A program made the position numbers and the translations under genes. Positions 8,504-20,919 of a DNA stretch of 64,000 nucleotides are shown here, one piece after another. Below the pieces are notes generated by a model. The model was not told the DNA's origin. It ran no database searches and was given only the letters and a program-made list of their open reading frames with translations. The stretch's first letter is position 1; each line of letters opens with the position of its first letter. The DNA is taken from the NCBI RefSeq assembly GCF_016881005.1, contig NZ_JACOPV010000010.1, positions 62,001-126,000 of the forward strand. The letters run 5' to 3'. This DNA is from Pseudomonas arcuscaelestis. GTDB taxonomy: Bacteria; Pseudomonadota; Gammaproteobacteria; Pseudomonadales; Pseudomonadaceae.

Positions 8504-8920
8504 CTACTTGACGCCGAGATCCTGGGCGAAGCGCAGGAGGTAACCGTCGGGGTCAAGGACGAGAAAATTTCGTTGTCCTCGGTGTTGATCGTTCTGACGG
8601 TACCAGCGCTCTTCAACCGCTTGGCGCAGTTCATACCCCGCCTCCAGCAAGGCACCCGCCAATGCCGAGGCGTCTGGGCATTCGATAGACAGGTTCATGC
8701 CGCGACCAAAAGGCCGCTCCAGTGGTCCAACACGCCACGGCGATTCGCTGTGCCAATCCTGCTCAAGCATGATCTGGCTGGCACCAAAGGACAGGACGGC
8801 AAACCTGTCTTCTTCACGCTGGTATTCAATTTTGAAGCCCAGCACCTCGCAGTAAAAGCGTAGGCTGTGTGAGAGTTCGGAAACGATCATCTCCGGCACC
8901 AGCGCATTCATCTTGAACAT
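8504..8920 (-). CDS. VOC family protein (glyoxalase/bleomycin-resistance-like)
   Basis: This 138-residue protein has the paired beta-alpha-beta-beta-beta pattern of the vicinal oxygen chelate superfamily (ALVPEMIVSELSHSLRFYCEVLGF, RGMNLSIECPD, NFLVLDPDGYLLRFAQDLG). The RNFLVLDPDGYLLRFAQ ending resembles bleomycin-resistance-type proteins. ATG at 8920 is chosen because GGAAGGA precedes it. The substrate is unknown; it may be a binding protein rather than an enzyme. It is convergent with the ligase gene and divergent from the GST gene. Confidence 0.85.
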   Translation of the reverse strand: MFKMNALVPEMIVSELSHSLRFYCEVLGFKIEYQREEDRFAVLSFGASQIMLEQDWHSESPWRVGPLERPFGRGMNLSIECPDASALAGALLEAGYELRQAVEERWYRQNDQHRGQRNFLVLDPDGYLLRFAQDLGVK

Positions 8921-8991
8921 GTGTGCTTTCCTTCCGTTATTTACGCGCCAATCTACCCACAACTTCTTGAGCTAACCAGGAATTTGACCCT

Positions 8992-9831
8992 ATGAGCAAA
9001 GCCACCTACACCCCGCCCAAGGTCTGGAAACATGACGCACCGTCGGGAGGTGAGTTCGCCAATATCAACAGGCCAACCGCAGGGCCAACCCACGACAAGG
9101 TACTTCCGGTTGGCAAGCACCCCTTACAGTTGTATTCGTTGGCAACGCCTAATGGCATAAAGGTCACGATCCTGCTCGAAGAACTGCTGGCGCTTGGGGA
9201 AACCCGCGCCGAATACGACGCCTGGCTCATTCGCATCAACGACGGCGATCAGTTCTCCAGCGGATTTGTCGAGATCAATCCCAACTCGAAAATTCCGGCA
9301 CTGCTGGATCGTAGCGTGGAGCCTGCCATTCGGGTATTCGAGTCCGGCTCGATCCTGCTGTACCTGGCGGAAAAGTTTGGCCACTTCCTGCCTACCGAAC
9401 CAGGCGCACGCACAGAAACCTTGAATTGGCTGTTTTGGCAAATGGGTGCCGCGCCCTACCTGGGCGGTGGCTTCGGGCATTTCTATGCCTATGCGCCGGA
9501 GAAGTTCGAGTACCCGATCAACCGCTTCACCATGGAAGCAAAACGCCAACTCGACGTGCTTAACCGTCGCCTGGCTGAAAGCCGATATCTGGCGGGTGAC
9601 AGCTACACCATCGCTGACATCGCGGTCTGGTCGTGGTACGGGCAACTGGCGCTGGGCAACCTGTATTCGGCGGCAGAATTCCTCAATGTCCAGGAATACA
9701 CCCACGTGCAACGCTGGGCCGAGGACATCGCCGCACGCCCTGCGGTGCAACGTGGCCGACGAGTCAACCGAACTTGGGGCGATGAAGCGAGCCAAGTACC
9801 GGAACGCCATCAAGCAGCGGACCTGGACTGA
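8992..9831 (+). CDS. yghU: Glutathione S-transferase family protein, YghU-like disulfide-bond oxidoreductase
   Basis: This 279-residue protein has the long N-terminal extension (YTPPKVW, NRPTAGPTHDK) that marks the YghU/Nu-class GSTs. A thioredoxin-like domain follows (LQLYSLATPNGIKVTILLEE, NPNSKIPALLD, ESGSILLYLAEKFG), then the all-helical GST C-domain with the N-capping motif GDSYTIADIAVWSW. Nu-class enzymes bind two glutathiones and reduce disulfides and organic peroxides. AGGA precedes the ATG. No co-regulated partner is evident. Confidence 0.92.
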   Translation: MSKATYTPPKVWKHDAPSGGEFANINRPTAGPTHDKVLPVGKHPLQLYSLATPNGIKVTILLEELLALGETRAEYDAWLIRINDGDQFSSGFVEINPNSKIPALLDRSVEPAIRVFESGSILLYLAEKFGHFLPTEPGARTETLNWLFWQMGAAPYLGGGFGHFYAYAPEKFEYPINRFTMEAKRQLDVLNRRLAESRYLAGDSYTIADIAVWSWYGQLALGNLYSAAEFLNVQEYTHVQRWAEDIAARPAVQRGRRVNRTWGDEASQVPERHQAADLD

Positions 9832-10085
9832 CAGGTTTGGCTACCGGGGGAGCTTTTCACTCATAACCAAATATGGGGAACTCCCCCCACTTTCCCCAAC
9901 GGTTCCTCACTTCAGGCCCGCTCTACCCCCCCCTGCAAGCCTTTGAACCACAGTGCGTTTTTATTTAAACGTCCTCGTATACCCGACTTGGTGCGGTTTT
10001 TGCCCCATGCCATCACAAAGTGGCAATTTGATATTTATTTGGGCAACGCCGAAGAAACCGAACGGATAGGCACGAGGCAAACGCT

Positions 10086-13493
<3,408 letters not shown>

Positions 13494-13498
13494 CCCCT

Positions 13499-13536
13499 CC
13501 GGCCTCCCGTTCAGCGCAGTCTGATCGGGAGGCCGG
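13499..13536. other. Perfect 11-bp inverted repeat between mcoA and the Sco gene
   Basis: The arms CCGGCCTCCCG (13499-13509) and CGGGAGGCCGG (13526-13536) pair perfectly around a 16-base loop. No T-run follows, so this is not a typical intrinsic terminator. A processing or stabilising stem inside the operon mRNA, or partial attenuation, is possible. Confidence 0.6.
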
Positions 13537-13580
13537 CGTATACACGGCTATAGGCACAGACTTATCGGGAGGCAACAGTC

Positions 13581-14564
13581 ATGGGCTGGAAAACCTGGTT
13601 AACCCTCGGCCATCTGCTGCTGTCAGCGTGCGCCGTGGCGCAAGCGGCCGTCAGCGAGAACACCTCCAGTCAGCAATGGGGGCAGGCCTATTTCCCCAAC
13701 ACCGCCCTGGTTACTCAGGATGGCCAGCCAGTGCGCTTTTTTGATGACCTGATCAAAGACAAGGTTGTAGCGATCAACTTCATTTTCACCACTTGCACCG
13801 ACTCGTGCCCGTTGGAAACCGCACGCTTGCGCCAGGTGCAAAAGCTGCTGGGTGACCGGGTCGGCCGCGATGTGTTTTTTTATTCGATCAGTATCGATCC
13901 AGAAACCGATACCCCGGAAGTACTCAAACAGTACAGGGAGAAATTCAAGATCGGCCCCGGCTGGCAGTTTCTCACCGGCAACAAAGAAGAAATCACCTTG
14001 CTACGACAGAAGCTCGGCCTGTTCATCAAGGGTGTCGATGACGGCCAAACCAAAGATCACAACCTCAGCCTGATTATTGGCAATCAAAGTACCGGGCGCT
14101 GGATGAAGGCCTCGCCGATGGAGAACCCCTACGTACTCGCCGACCGTCTGGGAAAAAGCCTGCACAACTGGAAGCTGGCCAGTACGGATACCAACGAAGC
14201 TGCTGACGCACCCAGCGTGCGCCCGCCAAGCATTGGCGAACAGATCTACCGCACGCGCTGCTCTTCGTGCCACACCCTCGGCGACACCGAACACGCTGGT
14301 ATGCGCAGCATCGGCCCGGATCTTCTCGGCGTAACCCAGCAACGTGACCCGGCCTGGCTCACTCGCTGGCTGAAAGAGCCAAATCTGATGTTGGCAGAAA
14401 AGGACCCGCTGGCGATGCAACTGTTCGAGCAGTACAACCGCCTGGCGATGCCAAACCTGCGTCTGGGCGATGTCGAAATCACCGCGGTGCTGACGTACCT
14501 GGATGAAGAGACCAAGCGTATGCAAGCGCGGACGCTCGTCAAAACTTCGCAAACAGCCAACTAA
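13581..14564 (+). CDS. Sco1/SenC copper chaperone fused to cytochrome c
   Basis: This 327-residue exported protein has a signal peptide (LLLSACAVAQA), a thioredoxin-like Sco domain and a C-terminal cytochrome c domain. The Sco copper site is CTDSC near residue 73 with the distal histidine in TKDHNLSL near 160. The haem site is CSSCH near 232, with AMPNLRL supplying a probable axial methionine near residue 294. Sco proteins deliver or reduce copper at target enzymes. Following mcoA closely, it probably metallates or exchanges electrons with the oxidase; that role is inferred. GGGAGG precedes the ATG. Confidence 0.9.
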   Translation: MGWKTWLTLGHLLLSACAVAQAAVSENTSSQQWGQAYFPNTALVTQDGQPVRFFDDLIKDKVVAINFIFTTCTDSCPLETARLRQVQKLLGDRVGRDVFFYSISIDPETDTPEVLKQYREKFKIGPGWQFLTGNKEEITLLRQKLGLFIKGVDDGQTKDHNLSLIIGNQSTGRWMKASPMENPYVLADRLGKSLHNWKLASTDTNEAADAPSVRPPSIGEQIYRTRCSSCHTLGDTEHAGMRSIGPDLLGVTQQRDPAWLTRWLKEPNLMLAEKDPLAMQLFEQYNRLAMPNLRLGDVEITAVLTYLDEETKRMQARTLVKTSQTAN

Positions 14565-14579
14565 GCAAGGAGTTCTGCC

Positions 14580-15041
14580 ATGGTCCCTCGTCTCTTGGTT
14601 TGTGCTGCCCTGCTTGCTTGCAGCACCTTGAGTGTCGCGCATGATTATCAGGTCGGCGAACTGCTGATCAAAAGCCCTTGGTCACGGGAATTACCGGTGA
14701 ACCTGCCGGGCGGTTCGGCGTATTTCAGCATCGACAATCTGGGTGGTGAATCCGACCGCCTGATCAGCGTCAGCAGCCCACGCGCACAAAAGACCAGCTT
14801 ACACGCACAAGCGGCCAGCGATGGCATGATGAACATGCAGCACATGACCGCCATGGAGATTCCCGCCCACTCAGAGACCACCTTCAAGCCCGGCGCCAAC
14901 CACGTGATGTTGTCCGGGATGGAGCAGCCACTAAAAGCCGGTGAACAGTTCCCACTGACGCTGGAGTTCGAAAAGGCAGGCAAGGTGGAAGTACAAGTCG
15001 ATGTCCGGCCGGCGGATGAACAAACCGGCCATGTTCACTGA
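14580..15041 (+). CDS. Periplasmic copper chaperone PCu(A)C
   Basis: This 153-residue protein has an N-terminal signal peptide ending near VAHD and the DUF461/PCuAC fold (IKSPWSRELPVNLPGGSAYF, NHVMLSGMEQPLKAGE). The Cu(I)-binding histidine and methionine residues are seen in SLHAQ, MMNMQHM and HVMLSGM. These chaperones hand copper to oxidases with Sco partners. It lies 15 bp after the Sco-cytochrome c gene with AAGGAG before the ATG, so it completes a three-gene copper-enzyme operon. Confidence 0.9.
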   Translation: MVPRLLVCAALLACSTLSVAHDYQVGELLIKSPWSRELPVNLPGGSAYFSIDNLGGESDRLISVSSPRAQKTSLHAQAASDGMMNMQHMTAMEIPAHSETTFKPGANHVMLSGMEQPLKAGEQFPLTLEFEKAGKVEVQVDVRPADEQTGHVH

Positions 15042-15060
15042 GTGCCCTGAGCTCGCCTGC

Positions 15061-15300
15061 CTAGCCCTGGTATTCCCGGGCCTTGGCGAGCGCAGCCTGG
15101 ATAGCGGCACGTGCCTGCGGGCTGTTCTTCCAGCATGTAGAACCGACAAGCGCCGAGGCCTGGGTAACGATAGTCAAGGCATCCGCCTGGGCCAGTTCCG
15201 ATAACGTCTTGAACCCCAGTTGCTCAAGGCGTTTGACCACGGTCGGGCCTACGCCCTTGACACTCAACAACAGTTGCGTTTCTTGCGCTGAAAAAGCCAT
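15061..15300 (-). CDS. Small helix-hairpin-helix protein
   Basis: This 79-residue protein holds one helix-hairpin-helix motif (LLLSVKGVGPTVVKRLEQLG) followed by ELAQADA and a CWKNSPQARAAI segment, resembling Cdd1-like helix-hairpin-helix proteins of unknown role. HhH motifs bind DNA without sequence preference. ATG at 15300 follows GGGAG and gives a compact protein; the longer frame has no ribosome site. It is convergent to the PCuAC gene. Confidence 0.75.
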   Translation of the reverse strand: MAFSAQETQLLLSVKGVGPTVVKRLEQLGFKTLSELAQADALTIVTQASALVGSTCWKNSPQARAAIQAALAKAREYQG

Positions 15301-15333
15301 CTCAACTCCCTTTGATTGCCGCAAACATGCGGT

Positions 15334-15564
15334 TTAAAGCGATGGCGAAAAATGCTCGCCCGGTTTCTCGACAACACTGGCGTAATGCGCTGTCGCCTCG
15401 AGAATCAATGCGTTTCTTTCTTCAGCACTTATTACACCCTGGCGCTGAAGTTTGTCCGCCATCTTCATCAATTCTTCGTACTGTTCAACGCAATTCATGT
15501 CGATCCCCGGCACTTCAAGCAGGCGATACCACGAGGCCAGGTTACTGTGGCTGTTACTGTCCAT
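15334..15564 (-). CDS. Small conserved hypothetical protein
   Basis: This 76-residue soluble protein is mainly helical (VEQYEELMKMADKLQRQGVI, SAEERNALILEATAHYASVV). No domain is recognised. ATG at 15564 is chosen because GGAGG lies eight bases upstream. It sits between the HhH gene and the histidine kinase gene on the same strand, so the three may be co-transcribed. Confidence 0.65.
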   Translation of the reverse strand: MDSNSHSNLASWYRLLEVPGIDMNCVEQYEELMKMADKLQRQGVISAEERNALILEATAHYASVVEKPGEHFSPSL

Positions 15565-15645
15565 CACGCGTTCCTCCACCGATCATACTGGTGTAGAGGT
15601 AACGAGCGAGGCAGAGGTTCATAGATTTACATAGCGACCACGACA

Positions 15646-16770
15646 CTAGCGCAACGGTAAGGTAACGCGAAAGCGTGTGCCCTGCCCAAGCGTTGACTCG
15701 ACCTCAATATTTCCGCCGTGGCTTTTGACAATCTCGGCGGCAATGAACAGGCCCAGACCCAGGCCTGCAGATGCGCCCTCTTCACTGGCCGCAAACCGTG
15801 AAAAACGCCCCTGCGGGTTGAAAAGAAACGGGAGCGCACTCAGCGGGATAGGCTCACCGAAATTCAGCACACTAAGGCAGGCATGCTCGGCATTTTTCCC
15901 CAATGTGACCAGAATTTCTCGTCCACTCTCTCCATGCTGCACAGCGTTGTTGACCAGGTTAGTGATAACTTGCCCCATGCGCAGCGGATCGAACGCTCCA
16001 GGAACCGAGCCTGAATCAGCGAATACAATCTTTGCCTGCGGATGACCGGCAGTGACTTCCTCCACCACCGACTTGCAGACAGCTTTCAAGTCAGTATTTT
16101 GAGGTTTGATCGGGATTCCCGAGCCCAGGTTGCAACGCGCCAGGTCGAGCAAGTCGTTAACGATCTGATTGGCACGGCGAACGCTGGCTGCAATCTGTAC
16201 AGCGAGCTTTTGCGGACGACCGCTCAGGTCCTGATCCTGGCGCAACAAATCGGCGCCCATCATTACAGCGGCCAGGGGCGTTCGCAGGTCGTGCCCGAGG
16301 ACGCCAAGGAACATCTTGCGAGTTGTATCTACTGCGTGTCCAAACGCTGCAATCGACTCACCGAGTGCCTGATCGATCGATTCATTGAAACGAATGATAT
16401 CGCGCACGTGATGCTCGTCCCCTGCAAACTCTTTCGCCAGCCATAGTCTGAGTACGCTGGATCTCAACGCACGATACTCAGAGACCATCTGATCCAGCGA
16501 ATAACCGTCAACCAAGCGCAACACTGCGTGGGTTTGGGCCGCCGTTTCCGCGTTGCTGACAGGTCCAAGGCCTTGGGACTTGTCGATGCCCTCCTGCTCG
16601 GACTGCGGCGTATTCATGTCTCTGGCCACAGCCCTGAGCACATACTCCGCATGATTTCTCAAACCCAGAGAGTCAAGAGCTTGCGCAGGTGCGTCGACGG
16701 TCCTGGCAAAGTTTTCCCACTCCTGCAGGATCGGCTCGAGATTGTTCAAAATAAAATGTGAAAGCCGCAT
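15646..16770 (-). CDS. Orphan sensor histidine kinase with RsbRD-like N-domain
   Basis: This 374-residue cytoplasmic kinase has no clear membrane segment. Its N-terminal ~170 residues are helical and resemble the RsbRD sensor domain (LEPILQEWENFARTV, LGLRNHAEYVLRAVA). The phosphoacceptor H-box is FLGVLGHDLRTPL near residue 195, followed by an N-box (VITNLVNNAVQHG) and G-boxes (GLGLGLFIAAEIVKSHGG, GQGTRFRVTLP). No response regulator gene is adjacent. The ATG at 16770 (MRLSHFIL) is chosen over an upstream start that adds 31 atypical residues. Confidence 0.87.
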   Translation of the reverse strand: MRLSHFILNNLEPILQEWENFARTVDAPAQALDSLGLRNHAEYVLRAVARDMNTPQSEQEGIDKSQGLGPVSNAETAAQTHAVLRLVDGYSLDQMVSEYRALRSSVLRLWLAKEFAGDEHHVRDIIRFNESIDQALGESIAAFGHAVDTTRKMFLGVLGHDLRTPLAAVMMGADLLRQDQDLSGRPQKLAVQIAASVRRANQIVNDLLDLARCNLGSGIPIKPQNTDLKAVCKSVVEEVTAGHPQAKIVFADSGSVPGAFDPLRMGQVITNLVNNAVQHGESGREILVTLGKNAEHACLSVLNFGEPIPLSALPFLFNPQGRFSRFAASEEGASAGLGLGLFIAAEIVKSHGGNIEVESTLGQGTRFRVTLPLR

Positions 16771-17068
16771 AGCTAACCTCTGGTTCTCGACGCATCGAAA
16801 ATATCGAGTGAGATCGGCACAGCCGAACCTGAACCCTAAATAAAAAGCACAAGGATGCCGCACATTGGCAGCATCGAATGCGCCAAGCGGTAGCTTTGGC
16901 GGCCATCTTAAAAGGATGGCAGATAATCAGTCTAGGCTAAGCCAACTGCTTGCGCAGGTCCCGCGAAAACCTGACTGGAAATTGTTTCAGGGAAACGACA
17001 ACAGCGTCTAGCAGCATGGCAAATTGAGACTATAGTAATCGGCGAGCCATCGGGTCAGGGACGTCGTT
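16771..17068. other. Intergenic region between histidine kinase and flippase genes
   Basis: About 298 bp separate two divergent genes, so promoters for both should be here. A clear ribosome site (AGGGA) precedes the flippase ATG. I see no strong sigma-70 box pair, repeat or small ORF with a ribosome site. Confidence 0.5.
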
Positions 17069-18439
17069 ATGCCTTCGATTGATTTGTCGACACCGTTGAG
17101 CCTACGCAAGCGGGCCATATGGGCAAGCGTATTGAATGTCGGGGCGATGTTTGCGTCCCAGGTCATACGTTTGGGCGGCAACCTGGTTATCACCCGCCTG
17201 CTGGTGCCCGAAATGTTCGGCATCATGGCTATCGCAACCACCGTGACTGTCATCTTGCAATTGCTCTCTGACGCGGGCCTGCGGCAGAACATTATCCAGA
17301 GTCAACGCGGCGATGATCCGGTGTTTCTCAACACCGTATGGACAGTGCAGATCATCCGCGGTTTCGTGTTGTTCCTGATGATGCTTTTGCTGGCCTTTGG
17401 CGCGTATTACGCGCAGCAAGTCCAACTGTGGCCGGCACACTCTACCTACGCATCACCGGAGCTGCCGCTGGTTCTGGCCTTGAGTGGACTTTCCGCGGTT
17501 TTTTACGGCTTTCAGTCGACCAAGGTCGACGTCGCCATCCGCACGTTCCAGCAGAAGAAAGTGGTACTCGCCGAGCTGATCTCGCAAATCGTCAGCCTGG
17601 CCGTGATGTTGGTGGCAGGCTATCTAACCCGTTCCATCTGGTCGCTAGTGGCAGCTGGCTTGGTAGGCACGCTGGTGTTTACTGTGCTCAGCCACGTGAT
17701 TTTCCAGGGCCCACGCAACCGTCCGCAGTGGGACCGCACTGCCCTGCGCGAAATGCTCGACTACGGCCGCTGGATTCTGTTGTCGTCGGCGGTGGGCGTT
17801 CTGGCCATGCAAGGCGACCGGATCTGGTTCGGCGGCAGCATGACAGTCAACGAGCTAGGCATTTACTCCATTGCCGTAACGCTTCTAGGGGCCATTCAAC
17901 TGGTTCTGCAGCGCCTTGCCGGAGCGGTTGCGCTACCGGCCTTCAGTGAGGCGGCCAGGACCGGCGACAAAGAGCGGGTGCGCAATATTTATTATCGCTC
18001 AAAGCTGCTCTTCGACCTGGTCACCTTGTTCACGTGCGGCGCCTTGCTGACGGCCAGCCCGCTGCTCATTAGTTGGCTGTATGACGATCGCTATGCCGGC
18101 GCCGGGCAGATGATGGCCATTCTCTCGCTATCGTTCTTTACCCTGCGCTTCGCCCTGGCGCAGCAAGTTTGGATGGCCCTGGGGCTGACCAAATACATGG
18201 CGATAGACAACGTTATCCGGGTGGTATCGCTGTTCATCCTACTGCCTGTGCTTCTTTCCATCGGCGGGGTGCACTATGCGATCTGGGGTGTAGCGCTACA
18301 TACCTATACAACGCTGTTCCTTATTTACTATGTGAACCGCCAGCTTGGCCTTTGGGATACCAAGCGCGAGCTGATCGTACTCCCTGCCATGGTGCTCGGT
18401 GCCCTGTGTGGAGAACTCGCCACGTGGCTGTTTGCCTAA
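17069..18439 (+). CDS. Oligosaccharide flippase family protein (Wzx-like)
   Basis: This 456-residue inner-membrane protein has about twelve hydrophobic segments. The N-terminus (LRKRAIWASVLNVGAMFASQ, VITRLLVPEMFGIMAIATTV) matches the polysaccharide-transport MATE/MOP group. Such proteins move lipid-linked glycans across the inner membrane. It starts a plus-strand cluster with a VirK-like gene, a GNAT-like gene and two glycosyltransferases, so a surface glycan function is likely. The glycan is unknown. Confidence 0.87.
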   Translation: MPSIDLSTPLSLRKRAIWASVLNVGAMFASQVIRLGGNLVITRLLVPEMFGIMAIATTVTVILQLLSDAGLRQNIIQSQRGDDPVFLNTVWTVQIIRGFVLFLMMLLLAFGAYYAQQVQLWPAHSTYASPELPLVLALSGLSAVFYGFQSTKVDVAIRTFQQKKVVLAELISQIVSLAVMLVAGYLTRSIWSLVAAGLVGTLVFTVLSHVIFQGPRNRPQWDRTALREMLDYGRWILLSSAVGVLAMQGDRIWFGGSMTVNELGIYSIAVTLLGAIQLVLQRLAGAVALPAFSEAARTGDKERVRNIYYRSKLLFDLVTLFTCGALLTASPLLISWLYDDRYAGAGQMMAILSLSFFTLRFALAQQVWMALGLTKYMAIDNVIRVVSLFILLPVLLSIGGVHYAIWGVALHTYTTLFLIYYVNRQLGLWDTKRELIVLPAMVLGALCGELATWLFA

Positions 18440-18491
18440 GCCCGGCGATGGCGAACAACCAGCACCGCAATCGAGTACAGGTGGAGACAGC

Positions 18492-19469
18492 ATGATCTAC
18501 AGATCGGTAGCGAAAAGCGTCTGGGTGCTGCATCCCGGCTATTCCTTGCGGGCGATGCGCAACAAGTTGCGCCTGGCACTGCTGATTGCCCGCGGCTGGC
18601 CCGGCCTCAATGGGTATCTGCAGCGTTTGACCGACACCGTGGGCCGCGAAGGACTCCAGCGCATGGGAGTGGACTGCATCGGTGTCATCCAATGGCCTTA
18701 CATCAGTAAATCGTGGAGCCCGACCACACGCTTCGACGTGCTTGCCTCGCACTACGAGGTAGTCAGCCAACGTTGCCAGCCCCTGATGCTGTTGGGGCGC
18801 GACGACTCGCTGCTGTTAGCCGACCTGGAGCAATACTCCCGCGGCTGTTCCCTGGTGCTTGACCGGGCATTCTGGTTCATGCGCGAAGGAGAGCTGGTGC
18901 TGAATTTGTTCCAGGACGAGCTGCGAGTGGCCTCGCTGGCCTTTACCCTGTCCCGCACCGACAACGGCACCTGCATGTTCATCGGCGCTGTACAGGGCAT
19001 TCATAAGGGCGTGGACAGCGAACGGTCATTGGCCATTTACCGGGATCTGACCAAGGACTTTGAAGGGCTGCGCCCCAGAAGTCTATTGATCGAGGTGCTC
19101 AAACAGGTTGCTCGTGGCCTTGGCGTTACGCACATCTATGCCGTAGCTGACGGTTATCGCCACCATCGCCACGCGTACTTCGGGGTCGAAAAATCCCAGG
19201 AGCTACTCGCCAACTACGACGTCATATGGCAAGAGCACGGAGCAATACCGTGTGAGCGTGAAGACTTTTTCAGCATGCCCACTGAACCGTCAAGAACACC
19301 CCTAGAGGACATCCCGGCCAAGAAGCGCGCCATGTACCGCCGCCGCTACGAACTGTTGGACGCACTTTTTGCCAGGGTCGATAGCGTCTTGCATGACCGG
19401 GCATCGAGCACCAACGAACAAAGCGAGAATCAGCCCAGCCAGCCTGTTCTTGCCCCGCAGCAACCTTAA
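18492..19469 (+). CDS. VirK/YbjX (DUF535) family protein
   Basis: This 325-residue protein carries the DUF535 signature: FMREGELVLNLFQDE, GAVQGIHKG, SLAIYRDLTKDFEGLRPRS and a histidine-rich ADGYRHHRHAYFG. Members such as VirK and YbjX are linked to envelope and lipid A phenotypes in enterobacteria, with no known biochemical activity. The ATG at 18492 follows GTGGAGA. The C-terminal ~25 residues are polar and glutamine-rich. It lies in the surface-glycan cluster. Confidence 0.85.
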   Translation: MIYRSVAKSVWVLHPGYSLRAMRNKLRLALLIARGWPGLNGYLQRLTDTVGREGLQRMGVDCIGVIQWPYISKSWSPTTRFDVLASHYEVVSQRCQPLMLLGRDDSLLLADLEQYSRGCSLVLDRAFWFMREGELVLNLFQDELRVASLAFTLSRTDNGTCMFIGAVQGIHKGVDSERSLAIYRDLTKDFEGLRPRSLLIEVLKQVARGLGVTHIYAVADGYRHHRHAYFGVEKSQELLANYDVIWQEHGAIPCEREDFFSMPTEPSRTPLEDIPAKKRAMYRRRYELLDALFARVDSVLHDRASSTNEQSENQPSQPVLAPQQP

Positions 19470-19727
19470 GCTGCTATCCCTCGAGGCGCTAACGCGATAG
19501 TCACGACTGCTTCAGTGCAGCGAATATTTGACGTCATTAAATAGGTCTAATTCTGCCTCTCGACTGTCCTTGACAATCGTTGGGAACGGACCTTTACTAA
19601 CCATAAATATTCAATAACATTTAGTTACAAGTATTACCGCCACAACTAAAACTATATAAGAATCTAATTGAAATTTTTTGATTTTTTAGAAGTAACTACT
19701 GGAAACTTCAAAGGATATCAAAGAGAA

Positions 19728-20882
19728 ATGAGAGAACAGCTGGCAGTCGTGTTGCGCAAGCTCGTAACTCCATCGGTGCGTTTCAAAATAAGAACCAATA
19801 TGGCCTGGGCGCGAGATATTCTTGGACGTGCATGCCTGTGGAGTTGGGAGGTGGCCAGGTTTCGCCTGCCGACCAGTAGCGACTATGAGATTCTTTATGT
19901 GGGCAGGAAAACCCGCAGGGACATGGCCAAGCTGCTCATCGGCGGCAAGCCTCAGTTGGCAGCCGGCGCAGACGCCGGTGCCGAGCAACCCAGTGCCACG
20001 CCCCATGTCGTGGTCGTCAGCGAAATGCCCAGCGCGGGCGCGCTGTATGTGCCCCACTACCTGAGCGCCGTGATTCCCCTGGGCCGCCCCTTGGAAGATA
20101 TCATCGCCAGATACGACGGCGAACTGCGGCGCAACATCCGCAAGTGCCGGCCACTGTACCGCATGCAGCAAGTGTCTACCGACGAAGAGATCGCCAAAGC
20201 CGATCGCGAGATGCTCCAGCCCTATGCCCAGGCGCGCCACGGCGAGCACGCCAAGCAGTTCGACTCAAACGATCTGGCCCGCATCGCCAAGACTGTCGGC
20301 CGCCTCGACCTGATCCTCAAAGGTGATGAGGTGGTCGCCTGCCACTTTGGCTGCGTGATAACCAGGGACGGCAAGCGCTACTGGAGCACCCTGCGCTTTG
20401 GCTACCCCGAGTCGGTTTTCAACGACCCCAAGCAACTGCGCGAGGTCAATTCCATTACCACGTTCATGGCCCTGGAGTGGGCCATTGAACAGGGCTTTGA
20501 CTATTACGATATAGGCCAGTGCCTGGCGCGCCCGGATGACGGCCTGTTGAAATGGAAACGCCGCCGCGGTGGTGATGTAGATACATTGGGCAATCAGGCT
20601 TATATGTTCGTCCGTTTACCAAAGACCGGCATCGCCAAGTTCCTTTGGGAGTTTCCGCTATTTGCCGTCGAAGACAATAAACTCACACTTCATTTGGGTC
20701 TGCCTAATGGGCCGAGTGACGAGGAAGTTGTCAATCGCTATCGCGAAATGGTGTTTGGCGGTTTATTCAAGATATACCTCTACTGCGCAAAAAACCCTGG
20801 CGAAGTGTTGCTGGAAAACCTACGTGACCGTTACGCCCACTTCCAGTCTCCGCCTATTGTCGAAAAAATCCCGTCTAACTGA
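19728..20882 (+). CDS. GNAT/FemAB-like acyltransferase of the surface cluster
   Basis: This protein of about 384 residues has a C-terminal acyltransferase-like half (LDLILKGDEVVACHFGCVI, TTFMALEWAIEQGFDYYDIG, DGLLKWKRRRGGD), similar to GNAT_like/Acetyltransf_6 domains found in exopolysaccharide clusters. ATG 19728 is chosen; an in-frame TTG at 19668 would add 20 residues, but that stretch is AT-rich and lacks a ribosome site. It is flanked by VirK and GT61 genes, so it may acylate or amidate a glycan or lipid. The function is inferred. Confidence 0.65.
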   Translation: MREQLAVVLRKLVTPSVRFKIRTNMAWARDILGRACLWSWEVARFRLPTSSDYEILYVGRKTRRDMAKLLIGGKPQLAAGADAGAEQPSATPHVVVVSEMPSAGALYVPHYLSAVIPLGRPLEDIIARYDGELRRNIRKCRPLYRMQQVSTDEEIAKADREMLQPYAQARHGEHAKQFDSNDLARIAKTVGRLDLILKGDEVVACHFGCVITRDGKRYWSTLRFGYPESVFNDPKQLREVNSITTFMALEWAIEQGFDYYDIGQCLARPDDGLLKWKRRRGGDVDTLGNQAYMFVRLPKTGIAKFLWEFPLFAVEDNKLTLHLGLPNGPSDEEVVNRYREMVFGGLFKIYLYCAKNPGEVLLENLRDRYAHFQSPPIVEKIPSN

Positions 20883-20919
20883 ACGTAGAAGATAGACCTC
20901 CATTGCAGGCAGGCTGTTC

